Shown here piece by piece: positions 1 through 6,608 of a DNA stretch of 9,195 bases. The translations under genes were made by a program, and so were the position numbers. Origin of the DNA: Acidobacteriota bacterium (lineage in GTDB: Bacteria > Acidobacteriota > Vicinamibacteria > Vicinamibacterales > CAVVIG01); the NCBI GenBank assembly GCA_003222555.1, contig QHWL01000100.1, positions 1-9,195 of the forward strand. Reading direction: 5' to 3'. The notes beneath the pieces were generated by a model. The model saw nothing but the letters and a program-made list of their open reading frames with translations, was not told the DNA's origin and ran no database searches. The stretch's first letter is position 1. Each line of letters opens with the position of its first letter.

Positions 1-4
1 GGAA

Positions 5-106
5 GCGCCATTTGGCCTGCCAACCGTAGCTCGCGTCCGGCGGCAGCGCAAGCGAGCGCCATTTGGCCTGCCAACCGTAGCTCGCGTCCGGCGGCAGCGC
101 AAGCGA
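5..106. repeat. 51-bp tandem repeat, two full copies
   Basis: Copies lie at 5-55 and 56-106 and look identical base for base. Each contains the core CCAACCGTAGCTCGC and ends in GCAAGCGA. The array may continue to the left of the window, because the window opens only four bases before the first copy. Each unit contains GCTCGC and GCGAGC as a short inverted repeat. Similar CCAACCGTAGC/GCGAAGGTTGG palindromic intergenic sequences are, from memory, common in Acidobacteriota genomes. No open frame of note crosses it. Its function is unknown; a non-coding repetitive element is the best description. Confidence 0.85.
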
Positions 107-117
107 GCGAAGGTTGG
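71..117. repeat. Inverted repeat abutting the tRNA 3' end
   Basis: CCAACC (71-76) and GCTCGC (80-85) pair with GCGAGC (103-108) and GGTTGG (112-117), giving a two-part stem broken by a GTA/GAA internal loop. The last three bases (115-117) are also the complement of the tRNA's encoded CCA, so the element and the mature tRNA share bases. It could act as a 3' processing or termination structure for the tRNA transcript, or be the edge of a repetitive element lodged at the tRNA end. It lacks the T-run of a classical intrinsic terminator. Confidence 0.6.
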
Positions 118-190
118 TGGGCCCACCAGGATTCGAACCTGGAACATGCCGGTTATGAGCCGGCGGCTCTAACCGTTGAGCTATGGGCCC
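115..190 (-). tRNA. tRNA with CAT anticodon (tRNA-Ile2 favoured, else elongator tRNA-Met)
   Basis: Read on the minus strand, this 76-nt sequence folds into a complete cloverleaf: a 7-bp acceptor (GGGCCCA/TGGGCCC), a D arm with GCTC/GAGC, an anticodon stem GCCGG/CCGGC with loop CTCATAA, a 5-nt variable loop, a T arm CCAGG-TTCGAAT-CCTGG, A73 and an encoded CCA (115-117). The anticodon is CAT. It is not the initiator, because position 1 pairs with 72 (G-C). The GGGCC.ATAGCTC body, the short 8-nt D loop and the C4-G69/C5-G68 pairs resemble tRNA-Ile2, whose C34 is changed to lysidine by TilS so that it reads AUA. Elongator tRNA-Met cannot be excluded from sequence alone. It lies 97 bp beyond the rpoD stop on the same strand; no convincing promoter of its own is visible, so read-through from rpoD is possible. 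Confidence 0.95.
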
Positions 191-212
191 GAGAGGAAGT
201 AAGAAGTTAGAA

Positions 213-251
213 GGCAAAAGGCAAAAGCAAAAAAGGCAAAAGTAAAAAGGC
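213..251. repeat. A-rich GGCAAAA heptamer array
   Basis: The stretch after the tRNA holds 7-nt units: GGCAAAA at 213-219, 220-226 and 235-241, with degenerate units between and after them ending in AAAAAGGC (244-251). The composition is far more A-rich than the flanking genes. The opposite arm at 271-284 (ACTTCTGCCTTTTT) is nearly its reverse complement, so the array also forms the hairpin listed as the rpoD terminator. No gene is seen in 191-287. Confidence 0.6.
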
Positions 252-284
252 ATCATCGTTCTTCCTTCCAACTTCTGCCTTTTT
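230..284 (-). terminator. Putative intrinsic terminator of rpoD
   Basis: In the transcript leaving rpoD, the bases complementary to 271-284 can pair with those of 230-243 (13 of 14 positions). Alternatively 276-284 pairs perfectly with 244-252 (9 bp, 23-nt loop). Both choices leave a U-rich tail. The position, starting 4 bp after the rpoD TAA, fits termination of the mutS2-dnaG-rpoD unit. The stem is A/T-rich rather than G/C-rich, so its strength is uncertain. Confidence 0.45.
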
Positions 285-287
285 CCT

Positions 288-2003
288 TTAGGTTGTCCTG
301 CCCTCGAGAAACGCGCGAAGCTTGCGGCTGCGCGAGGGATGGCGCAGCTTACGGAGCGCCTTCGCCTCGATCTGGCGAATACGCTCACGGGTGACGGCGA
401 AGCTTTGCCCGACCTCTTCCAGAGTGTGTTCGCTGCCGTCGCCCACGCCGAACCGCATCTTGATGACCTTTTCCTCACGGGGCGTCAGGGTCTTGAGCAC
501 CGACTCGGTCTGCTCTTTGAGGTTCAGGTTGATGACGGCCTCGGCCGGCGACACGACCTGGCGATCCTCGATGAAGTCGCCAAGATGCGAATCTTCCTCC
601 TCGCCGATCGGTGTTTCGAGGGAGATGGGTTCCTGGGCAATCTTCAGGACCTTTCGAACCTTCGACACCGGAATGTCCATCCGCTTCGCGATTTCCTCCG
701 AGGTCGGCTCCCGGCCCAGTTCCTGGACGAGCGCGCGCGAGGTTCGAATGAGCTTGTTGATGGTCTCGATCATGTGCACCGGAATGCGGATCGTCCGCGC
801 CTGGTCCGCGATCGCGCGTGTAATCGCTTGGCGGATCCACCACGTCGCATAAGTCGAGAACTTGTAGCCGCGGCGGTACTCGAACTTGTCAACCGCTTTC
901 ATCAAGCCGATATTGCCTTCCTGAATCAGGTCGAGAAATTGCAGCCCCCGGTTGGTGTATTTCTTGGCGATCGAGACGACGAGCCGGAGATTGGCTTCGA
1001 CCAGCTCCTTCTTTGCCTGTTCCGCCTGCCACTCCCCGCGCACGATTGTGTCGAGCGTCTGCTTCAATTCGGCCGGCTCCTGTTCGAGGGTGCCGGTCAT
1101 CGATTTGAGCTTGAGCTTCAGCTCCTTGACCTGGCGAAGCGCGTCCTTGCGATCCTCTTCCTTGAGCCTCTGCTTCCTGTTCTTCGGATTGAGCTGCCGA
1201 TCGACGCCCTCAATCTCGCGCTGCACGCCGCGAACGCTTTCGACCGCATCCTTCATCTCGTCGATCAGCCGGCGCTTGACGGCTTCGGTAAACTCGATCT
1301 TCCGGATGTAGTTCGACAGCTCCACGCGCGCGCGCATGGCGGTCCATCTGGCGCGGCGGTATTTCCGCTTGTCCCTCGTGGTCGCGCCCCTAGGCGTGTC
1401 GGCGAGCTTCTCTTCGAGCTTCTCCGAGACGGCACGCGCCTTGCGGACTGCTTCAATCTGCTTCTGCACCTGCCTGGAACGCTCGGCGATGCGTTCGTCG
1501 GTAATCTCCTCATCGTTGAAGATCACCAGCTCGCGAATGGTACGGCCGCCGGCGTGGAGCTGATCGCCCAGCTGGATGACCTTCTTGGCGACGAGCGGGG
1601 TACGCGAAATCGATTTGATGACGCTCAGCTTGCCGCGCTCGATGCGGCGTGCGATCGCGACCTCGCCTTCGCGCGTGAGGAGCGGCACGGTGCCCATCTC
1701 GCGCAGATACATGCGAACGGGGTCGTTCGTTTTGTCGAGCGCGCCCGGCGTGAGGTCGAGCTCCAGCTCTTCGGCGCCTTCGGCCGTGCGATCGATGATT
1801 TTGTCATCGCGCAGGTATTTCTGGTCGGCATCGATGACCTCGATGCCCGCGCTGCCGAAGGTGTTGAACAGGTCATCGAGCTCGTCGGACGAGGTGATTT
1901 CCGACGGGAGCAGCTCGTTCACCTCGTCGTACAGCAGATAGCCTTTTTCCTTGCCGATATTAATCAGCTGCCGCACTTCGTCGTATTTTTCTTCGATCGA
2001 CAA
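288..2003 (-). CDS. rpoD: Primary (housekeeping) sigma-70 factor RpoD
   Basis: Directs core RNA polymerase to -35/-10 promoters of housekeeping genes. The 571-residue protein has the full group 1 layout. An acidic region 1.1 covers about 1-80. Region 1.2 ([21 protein letters not shown]) lies at about 94-114, followed by a charged non-conserved insert to about 330. Region 2 lies at about 335-405, including the -10-binding helix with [14 protein letters not shown]. Region 3 lies at about 405-480, and region 4 at about 498-568 with the helix-turn-helix [17 protein letters not shown]. Possession of region 1.1 and the insert separates it from alternative sigmas. The start is TTG (2001-2003), chosen because AGGAG lies 6 nt upstream (2010-2014) and no in-frame ATG fits the family N-terminus [14 protein letters not shown]. 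It is the last gene of the mutS2-dnaG-rpoD cluster, 49 bp after dnaG, and ends in TAA. Confidence 0.98.
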   Translation of the reverse strand: MSIEEKYDEVRQLINIGKEKGYLLYDEVNELLPSEITSSDELDDLFNTFGSAGIEVIDADQKYLRDDKIIDRTAEGAEELELDLTPGALDKTNDPVRMYLREMGTVPLLTREGEVAIARRIERGKLSVIKSISRTPLVAKKVIQLGDQLHAGGRTIRELVIFNDEEITDERIAERSRQVQKQIEAVRKARAVSEKLEEKLADTPRGATTRDKRKYRRARWTAMRARVELSNYIRKIEFTEAVKRRLIDEMKDAVESVRGVQREIEGVDRQLNPKNRKQRLKEEDRKDALRQVKELKLKLKSMTGTLEQEPAELKQTLDTIVRGEWQAEQAKKELVEANLRLVVSIAKKYTNRGLQFLDLIQEGNIGLMKAVDKFEYRRGYKFSTYATWWIRQAITRAIADQARTIRIPVHMIETINKLIRTSRALVQELGREPTSEEIAKRMDIPVSKVRKVLKIAQEPISLETPIGEEEDSHLGDFIEDRQVVSPAEAVINLNLKEQTESVLKTLTPREEKVIKMRFGVGDGSEHTLEEVGQSFAVTRERIRQIEAKALRKLRHPSRSRKLRAFLEGRTT

Positions 2004-2009
2004 GTGACT

Positions 2010-2014
2010 CTCCT
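2010..2014 (-). promoter_or_regulatory. Shine-Dalgarno site of rpoD
   Basis: The minus strand reads AAAGAGGAGAGTCAC before the TTG. AGGAG sits 6 nt from the start codon. It is the only strong Shine-Dalgarno site among the complete genes here, and it supports use of the rare TTG start. Confidence 0.8.
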
Positions 2015-2019
2015 CTTTC

Positions 2020-2044
2020 GTCGCTCTATCTCGCCGGGAGCGAC
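2020..2044 (-). promoter_or_regulatory. Intercistronic hairpin between dnaG and rpoD
   Basis: A perfect 7-bp inverted repeat (GTCGCTC 2020-2026, GAGCGAC 2038-2044) with an 11-nt loop fills most of the 49-bp dnaG-rpoD gap, just upstream of the rpoD Shine-Dalgarno site. In E. coli the dnaG-rpoD junction is cleaved by RNase E to uncouple the two messages. A similar processing or stabilising role is possible here but is inference. No T-run follows, so it is unlikely to be a terminator. Confidence 0.45.
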
Positions 2045-2052
2045 TCCTACCC

Positions 2053-3822
2053 TTATGTCAGGGCCTCGATCCTGTGCATGAGGTCTTTCTTTTTCAGCCA
2101 CAGGGCGTCAATCTCGTGTCCGTGCTGGCCCGCACCAAGCTCCTGAAGCCGGTCGATTTCGCGCTGAATCGCCGCCCGTTCGCGCTCCCATCTGAGCCGT
2201 TTGAGCGCGCGGGCGCATTCGAGCGGCGGGGCCGGCGGGCTGGTATTGGCGGCGATGCTGGTGACGAGCTGGGCGCTCATAGTACTTAGACGCCGCAACA
2301 GGGCCGAAGGTAGTACGTCATGGGGCTCGCCGTGCAGGCTGCGGGCCATTTCGAAGACGTCGCGCCCTGCGAGGCCGTCGAGGTCGTCGCCGTCCAGCTC
2401 GGCCATTGCCTCCACCGCTTCAGCCGGATCGTGAATTAGGGCCCAAATCAGCCCCTTTTCCGCCTGTTTCATCTGCCCGAACGAGGGCAGCTCGCGCGCG
2501 GTGAGCGTCGTGACCCGGTTCACCGCCGCCTTTCGAATCTCAGACCGGACCACGTCTTCTGTAATCCGCGCCTTGTGGGCAATACGGTCGGCGAACTGGT
2601 CCCGAGCCGCCGCATCGGGGATCCGGGCCGCGACCGCCAGCATCTTGCCCAGGAACTGCCGTCGGCTGTCGTCGTGCCCGGAATCGAGCCCAGCCGCCGC
2701 CTGATCCAGCAGGTATTCCAGGTACGGCCGCGAACTGCGCAGCTTTTCGCGGTACTCGTCGGGACCCTTCCGCCTGATAAATGTATCGGGATCTTCACCC
2801 TTCTCCAGTACTACGACGTTTACGTCAAATCCTTCAGCGACGAGCAGTTCGCACGACCGAGCGGCGGCGCCCTGCCCGGCGGCGTCGGGGTCGTAGCTCA
2901 ACACGACTTTGGTCGTAAAGCGCCTCAGCAGCTGGGCCTGCTGCGGCGTTAAGGCCGTCCCGCACGAGGCGACGACCGGTGCCGCCCCGGTTTGAAAGAC
3001 CTGCGCGAAATCGAAATACCCTTCGACGATCACCGCATACCCGAGCTTACGGATGGAGGCTTTGGTCAGGTTCAACCCGTACAGGGTCCTCCCTTTGGAG
3101 TAGATGGGCGTCTCCGGCGAGTTCAGGTACTTCGGCGCCTGTTCGGCGTCCATCGACCGTCCACCGAACGCGATGACCGATCCGGCATCGCGGCAGATCG
3201 GCACCATCAAGCGATTGCGAAAGCGATCGACCACCTCGCCGCTCTCGCGCTGGACGATCAGACCGCTTTGCAGCAACAAACTCTGCGCGAACCCCTGTTT
3301 GAGCAACTGGCTCCTGAGGGCGTCGCGCGCCGGCGGCGCGTATCCCAACCCGAGCTGCTCGATCGCCCGCGGCTCGACGTCGCGGTCCTTCAACTGCTGC
3401 CGCGCGCGCGCGCCGGCGGTGCCCGCGAGCTCGTCCTGGAAGTACGCCGCGGCGATCTCGTGGATTTTCAGCAGCGCCTCGCGCAGACCTGCGTCGCGCC
3501 GCGAGTCATCGTCGCGACCGCCTTCGCTTTGTTCGGGCAGCGCTACGCCGAATTTCTGCGCGAGCATCCGGACGGCGTCCTGGAAGCCGACCCGCTCGTG
3601 CAGCTCGAGGAACTTGAACACATCGCCGCCGACGCCGCAGCCGAAGCAGTGGAAAAACCCTTTCTCGGGATTGACGTGGAACGACGGCGTCTTCTCCGCG
3701 TGGAACGGGCAGAGACCTTTGAACGTCGCGCCGGCGCGCTTCAGCGGGACGAACTCCTGCACGACCTGGACAATGTTGGCGTGCAGGCGGAGGTCGTCGA
3801 TGAATTGCTGGGGAAACAACAT
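2053..3822 (-). CDS. dnaG: DNA primase DnaG
   Basis: Synthesises RNA primers at the replication fork with the DnaB helicase. The 589-residue length is typical. The N-terminal CHC2 zinc-binding domain has C38, H41, C59 and C62 (CPFH...CFGC). The catalytic core follows, with TOPRIM motifs EGYFD at 267-271 (E267) and YDPDAAG at 310-316 (metal-binding D311 and D313). A helicase-binding-like C-terminal region covers about 450-589 and is rich in Arg/Glu helices. The start is ATG at 3820-3822; an in-frame TAA at 3850-3852 prevents any longer frame. There is no recognisable Shine-Dalgarno site, because the (CAGCAAT)n heptamer array runs straight into the ATG. It stands 116 bp after mutS2 and 49 bp before rpoD, all on one strand, as in a macromolecular synthesis operon. 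It ends in TAA. Confidence 0.98.
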   Translation of the reverse strand: MLFPQQFIDDLRLHANIVQVVQEFVPLKRAGATFKGLCPFHAEKTPSFHVNPEKGFFHCFGCGVGGDVFKFLELHERVGFQDAVRMLAQKFGVALPEQSEGGRDDDSRRDAGLREALLKIHEIAAAYFQDELAGTAGARARQQLKDRDVEPRAIEQLGLGYAPPARDALRSQLLKQGFAQSLLLQSGLIVQRESGEVVDRFRNRLMVPICRDAGSVIAFGGRSMDAEQAPKYLNSPETPIYSKGRTLYGLNLTKASIRKLGYAVIVEGYFDFAQVFQTGAAPVVASCGTALTPQQAQLLRRFTTKVVLSYDPDAAGQGAAARSCELLVAEGFDVNVVVLEKGEDPDTFIRRKGPDEYREKLRSSRPYLEYLLDQAAAGLDSGHDDSRRQFLGKMLAVAARIPDAAARDQFADRIAHKARITEDVVRSEIRKAAVNRVTTLTARELPSFGQMKQAEKGLIWALIHDPAEAVEAMAELDGDDLDGLAGRDVFEMARSLHGEPHDVLPSALLRRLSTMSAQLVTSIAANTSPPAPPLECARALKRLRWERERAAIQREIDRLQELGAGQHGHEIDALWLKKKDLMHRIEALT

Positions 3823-3869
3823 TGCTAATTGCTGATTGCTGATTGCTGATTACTGATTGCTGATTGATT
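3821..3869. repeat. Heptamer tandem array (ATTGCTG)n, left arm
   Basis: Seven consecutive 7-bp units on the plus strand: ATTGCTA (3821), ATTGCTG (3828, 3835, 3842), ATTACTG (3849), ATTGCTG (3856) and a degenerate ATTGATT (3863). On the minus strand it reads (CAGCAAT)n, and its last two bases supply the AT of the dnaG start codon. It is the mirror of the right arm at 3890-3931. Such short tandem heptamers recall the STRR sequences of heterocystous cyanobacteria in form only, not in sequence. Confidence 0.9.
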
Positions 3870-3931
3870 TTGGGATTGCCAGACAGATCGCAATTTGCAA
3901 TCAGCAATCAGCAATCAGCAATCTGCAATTT
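3828..3931 (-). promoter_or_regulatory. Long hairpin in the mutS2-dnaG gap, possible attenuator or processing site
   Basis: The two heptamer arrays can pair over roughly 40 bp, in several registers shifted by 7, around a 20-nt loop. In the mutS2-dnaG transcript this would be a very stable stem ending at the dnaG start codon. In E. coli the rpsU-dnaG gap carries a terminator that keeps primase low; this hairpin occupies the equivalent slot. A regulatory role is inferred from position only. It could instead be a repetitive element with no function. Confidence 0.45.
3890..3931. repeat. Heptamer tandem array (GCAATCA)n, right arm
   Basis: Six consecutive 7-bp units: GCAATTT (3890), GCAATCA (3897, 3904, 3911), GCAATCT (3918) and GCAATTT (3925). 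It is the reverse complement of the left arm, separated by a 20-bp unique spacer (3870-3889), and ends 7 bp short of the mutS2 stop codon at 3939. Confidence 0.9.
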
Positions 3932-3938
3932 ACCTTCG

Positions 3939-6401
3939 TCACTCCTTGAGCTCCACCACCGTCACCCCACCGCCGCCCTGTTCGGGCGGCGCGGTCGCAA
4001 ACCGGGCGACCAGGGGATGCTGCTGCAGAAAGCCTGCGAGCGCGCGCTTCAGCTGGCCCGTGCCGTAGCCGTGAATGAACCTCACGACGCGTTGATCGGT
4101 GAGCAGCGACTCGTCGAGGAACCGTTCGGCGCGTGCGATCGCTTCGTCGACACTGCAGCCGATGACGTTCAGATCCGACGACCCCATTTCGCGCGGCTGC
4201 AGCTCCACGTGCACCTTCACCTGCGCGGCCGCGGGCGCGCCGTCCACGATGCGCAGATCGCGGACGCTCGCGCGCATCCGCTTCCCGCGGACGTCGAGAT
4301 CGGCGGTGCCGTGATGGACCGACGTCACGATCGCCTCGAGTCCCAGCCCGCCGACGACGACGCGATCGCCAATGGAGGGCGCCCGGCCGGCCGGCTCAGC
4401 GGTCTTGGATTGTTCGACCGGCTCCAGAAACCGTCTGACGACTTCGTCGACGGCCGCGCGCGCGCCGACGCGAACGGTTCCCGTGTCGCCGGTCGTGACC
4501 GCGTGGCGGGCCGCCTCGTGCTCGATCGCGCTGGTCTTCGACTTCAGATCGGCGATGACGTCGTCGATCTCCCGGCGCGCCTGCCGCACCTGCGTCTCGA
4601 GCTCCTCGTTCAAGCGGCGGCGGAACGTTTCCTCGCGCTGGCGGAGCGCGTCTTCGCGCTGGCGCATGCGCAATTCGGCCCCTTCGAGCGTTTCGCGCTC
4701 GCGGACGGCGAGCCGCTGCTCGTGCTCGAGCGCCCGCATGTCGCGATCGATCTTCACCAGGTGCTCGGCGAGCTGCGCCTCGCGCGCGCTCAGGTTCTGC
4801 CGCGCGGCGGCCACCATCGACGGATTCAAGCCCAGGCGCGCGGCGATCTCGAGCGCGAGACTTCGGCCAGGCGATCCGTACACCAGATGATAGGTCGGCG
4901 CAAACGTTTCGGGCTCGAAGCCGAATGCGGCGCTCGCGACGCCGTCGGTGGTCGCCGCGTAGGTTTTCAGCGCGTCGTAATGGCTCGTCGCCATCACCGT
5001 CGCCCCCCGCCGGCGGAAGTGATCGACGACGGCGACGCCCAGCGCGCCGCCCTCGATCGGATCGGTGCCCGAGCCGACTTCGTCGAGCAGCACGAGCGCC
5101 GGCACGTGGAGGCCGCGATCCATCGCCGCGATGTTGGTGACGTGAGCCGAGAACGTGCTCAGGCTGGCTTCAATCGATTGTTCGTCGCCGATGTCGGCGA
5201 ACAGCGACCGGAACACGGGAAGCCGCGATCCATCCGCCGCCGGAATGTGCAGCCCGGCCTGCGCCATCAGCGCGAGCAGCCCGGCCGTCTTGAGCGCGAC
5301 CGTCTTGCCGCCGGTGTTGGGGCCGGTGACCAGCAGGATCGTTGCCGGCGGAACGATTTTGATCGTGACCGGAACGGGCCCTTTCGGCGCGACATCGCGG
5401 GTTTCATCGGGCCGGCCGGCTGCGGAAAAGGCACCCGAGGTCTTTTCCAGGCGTGCCATCACTTCCGGCATCAACAGCGGATGACGTGCGGCCTGCAGCT
5501 CGAAAGCGCCATCGCTCGAGAGCTGGGGCTCGATGCCGTCGACGAGCGCGGAAAAGCGTGCGCGCGCCTGGAGCACGTCGAGCTCGGTGGCCGCCTCGAT
5601 CGTGCGGTGCAGATCGCCGGCGCGGCCGCGGAACTCGTCGGTCAGCGCCAGCAGAATCCGCCGGATTTCCTCGATCTCCTGCTCCTCCAGCGCGACGATG
5701 TCGTTGTTGATCTCGACCGTGCTGAGCGGTTCCAGAAACAGGCTCGCCCCGCTCGTCGACGTTCCGTGGACGATGCCCGGGATCGAGCTGCGGTGCTCGG
5801 TTTTGATGACGATCACGTACCGACCGTTGCGTTCGGTGACGACCTGGTCCTGCAGATACTTGGATGTTTCCTTGCCTCGCAGGTACGACTCGAGCGTGCC
5901 GCGCAGGCGCGACCGCTGCTTCCGCAGCCGCTCGCGGATGGCCTTCAGGTCGGGGCTGGCGTGATCGACGACCTCGCCCGACGGGTCGATTTTTTCGCGC
6001 ACCTGCGCCGTCTCGCCTTTGAACGACGCCACGCTTCCGCTCGCGAGATCGAGCAGAGGAAACGTTCCGGACGCACGGCGAATCGACAGGCGCGACTCGT
6101 CGATCGAATCGAGGAACGTGGCGAGCGCGAGCAACCGCAGCGGCTCGAGGGCGCGCCCCTCCACGGCGAGCGCGGCGAGAAGCTGGGGCAGGTCGCTCGA
6201 CGCGCGCAGCGGGAACAGGGCGTTGTGCGCCAGGTACCGCGCCGTCTCGCTCGTCGCCGCCAGAAGCTGCCCGACCTTGTGCGGATCGGTCGAGGGCGAA
6301 AGCCGCCCGAGGCTCTCGTCGCCCAAGGGCGTCAGCGCGAAGCTGCGGACGGCCTCGACGATGCGTTCGAATTCGAGGGCGCGCAGGGCTCCTGGCAGCA
6401 T
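3939..6401 (-). CDS. mutS2: MutS2 family ATPase with C-terminal Smr domain
   Basis: MutS2 proteins bind branched DNA and suppress recombination; in Bacillus MutS2 also splits collided ribosomes. This one has 820 residues, slightly above the usual ~780. It lacks the mismatch-recognition domain of MutS. Core/clamp helices occupy about 1-300. The ABC ATPase has Walker A GPNTGGKT (360-367), a signature region DIGDEQSIEASLSTFSAH (403-420), Walker B LVLLDEVGSGTDP with D440/E441, and the switch H474. A charged coiled coil covers about 535-630, a KOW-like segment about 676-719, and the Smr domain about 742-819 with HGYGTG (777-782). The Smr LDLRG motif reads LNVIG (744-748). The start is ATG at 6399-6401 with no clear Shine-Dalgarno site; it ends in TGA. 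It is probably first in an operon with dnaG and rpoD. Confidence 0.96.
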   Translation of the reverse strand: MLPGALRALEFERIVEAVRSFALTPLGDESLGRLSPSTDPHKVGQLLAATSETARYLAHNALFPLRASSDLPQLLAALAVEGRALEPLRLLALATFLDSIDESRLSIRRASGTFPLLDLASGSVASFKGETAQVREKIDPSGEVVDHASPDLKAIRERLRKQRSRLRGTLESYLRGKETSKYLQDQVVTERNGRYVIVIKTEHRSSIPGIVHGTSTSGASLFLEPLSTVEINNDIVALEEQEIEEIRRILLALTDEFRGRAGDLHRTIEAATELDVLQARARFSALVDGIEPQLSSDGAFELQAARHPLLMPEVMARLEKTSGAFSAAGRPDETRDVAPKGPVPVTIKIVPPATILLVTGPNTGGKTVALKTAGLLALMAQAGLHIPAADGSRLPVFRSLFADIGDEQSIEASLSTFSAHVTNIAAMDRGLHVPALVLLDEVGSGTDPIEGGALGVAVVDHFRRRGATVMATSHYDALKTYAATTDGVASAAFGFEPETFAPTYHLVYGSPGRSLALEIAARLGLNPSMVAAARQNLSAREAQLAEHLVKIDRDMRALEHEQRLAVRERETLEGAELRMRQREDALRQREETFRRRLNEELETQVRQARREIDDVIADLKSKTSAIEHEAARHAVTTGDTGTVRVGARAAVDEVVRRFLEPVEQSKTAEPAGRAPSIGDRVVVGGLGLEAIVTSVHHGTADLDVRGKRMRASVRDLRIVDGAPAAAQVKVHVELQPREMGSSDLNVIGCSVDEAIARAERFLDESLLTDQRVVRFIHGYGTGQLKRALAGFLQQHPLVARFATAPPEQGGGGVTVVELKE

Positions 6402-6455
6402 AGTTTGTAAAGGCGCGGAAGATCTGAGCGCCGCAAACGAAGCGGAGAACCGCTA

Positions 6456-6464
6456 ATTCTAGCA
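6456..6464 (-). promoter_or_regulatory. Possible extended -10 promoter for mutS2-dnaG-rpoD
   Basis: The minus strand reads TGCTAGAAT, an extended -10 element (TGn followed by TAGAAT, five of six matches to TATAAT). It lies about 55 bp upstream of the mutS2 ATG. No good -35 is seen at 16-18 bp spacing, which extended -10 promoters tolerate. It sits between the palindromes behind larB and the mutS2 start, where a promoter is expected. Confidence 0.35.
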
Positions 6465-6516
6465 CGCTGAACCCCCGGCTTTTAGGGGCAAAATGCGTAC
6501 TGTCGGGCCGAGGCCT

Positions 6517-6541
6517 AAAAAAGGGGTCGTACCCCTTTTTT
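6517..6541. terminator. Palindrome 1 behind larB, bidirectional terminator-like
   Basis: A-run plus GGGGT (6517-6527), a 3-nt loop CGT, then ACCCC plus a T-run (6531-6541) form an 11-bp stem with poly-A/poly-T edges, readable as an intrinsic terminator on either strand. It lies about 70 bp beyond the larB stop. Palindromes of the form AAAGGGGTCnnACCCCTTT are, from memory, dispersed in Vicinamibacteria-like genomes. Confidence 0.6.
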
Positions 6542-6560
6542 TCGGTCCCGTCGGACGAAA

Positions 6561-6586
6561 GGAAAAGGGGTCGTACCCCTTTTTCC
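6561..6586. terminator. Palindrome 2 behind larB, bidirectional terminator-like
   Basis: GGAAAAGGGGT (6561-6571), loop CGT, ACCCCTTTTTCC (6575-6586): the same core as the palindrome at 6517-6541, with GG/CC closing the stem and one unpaired T. The copies are separated by a short segment with its own GTCC/GGAC hairpin. Following the larB TGA by about 23 bp, it is well placed to end the larB transcript. Confidence 0.6.
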
Positions 6587-6608
6587 GTCGGTACGGCATC
6601 GAACGGGC

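Noticed and set aside
1..110. CRISPR repeats or an att site duplication
   Set aside because: The 51-bp copies are directly adjacent with no spacer, and no integrase or mobile gene is present in the window.
115..190. Initiator tRNA-fMet
   Set aside because: The first acceptor pair is G-C rather than mismatched, and the anticodon stem GCCGG/CCGGC lacks the three consecutive G-C pairs (GGG/CCC) typical of initiators.
339..2081. Plus-strand open frame of 580 codons opposite rpoD
   Set aside because: Antisense shadow; RpoD motifs on the minus strand are unambiguous.
2992..3835. Two overlapping plus-strand open frames opposite the dnaG 5' half
   Set aside because: No domain, and they overlap the zinc-binding and TOPRIM coding sequence of dnaG.
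3821..3931. CRISPR array
   Set aside because: Units are 7 bp with no variable spacers; this is a tandem heptamer array in inverted halves.
3864..6410. Plus-strand open frame of 848 codons opposite mutS2
   Set aside because: A shadow of the mutS2 codon pattern, rich in Arg/Asp/Ala repeats with no domain; MutS2 on the minus strand is certain.
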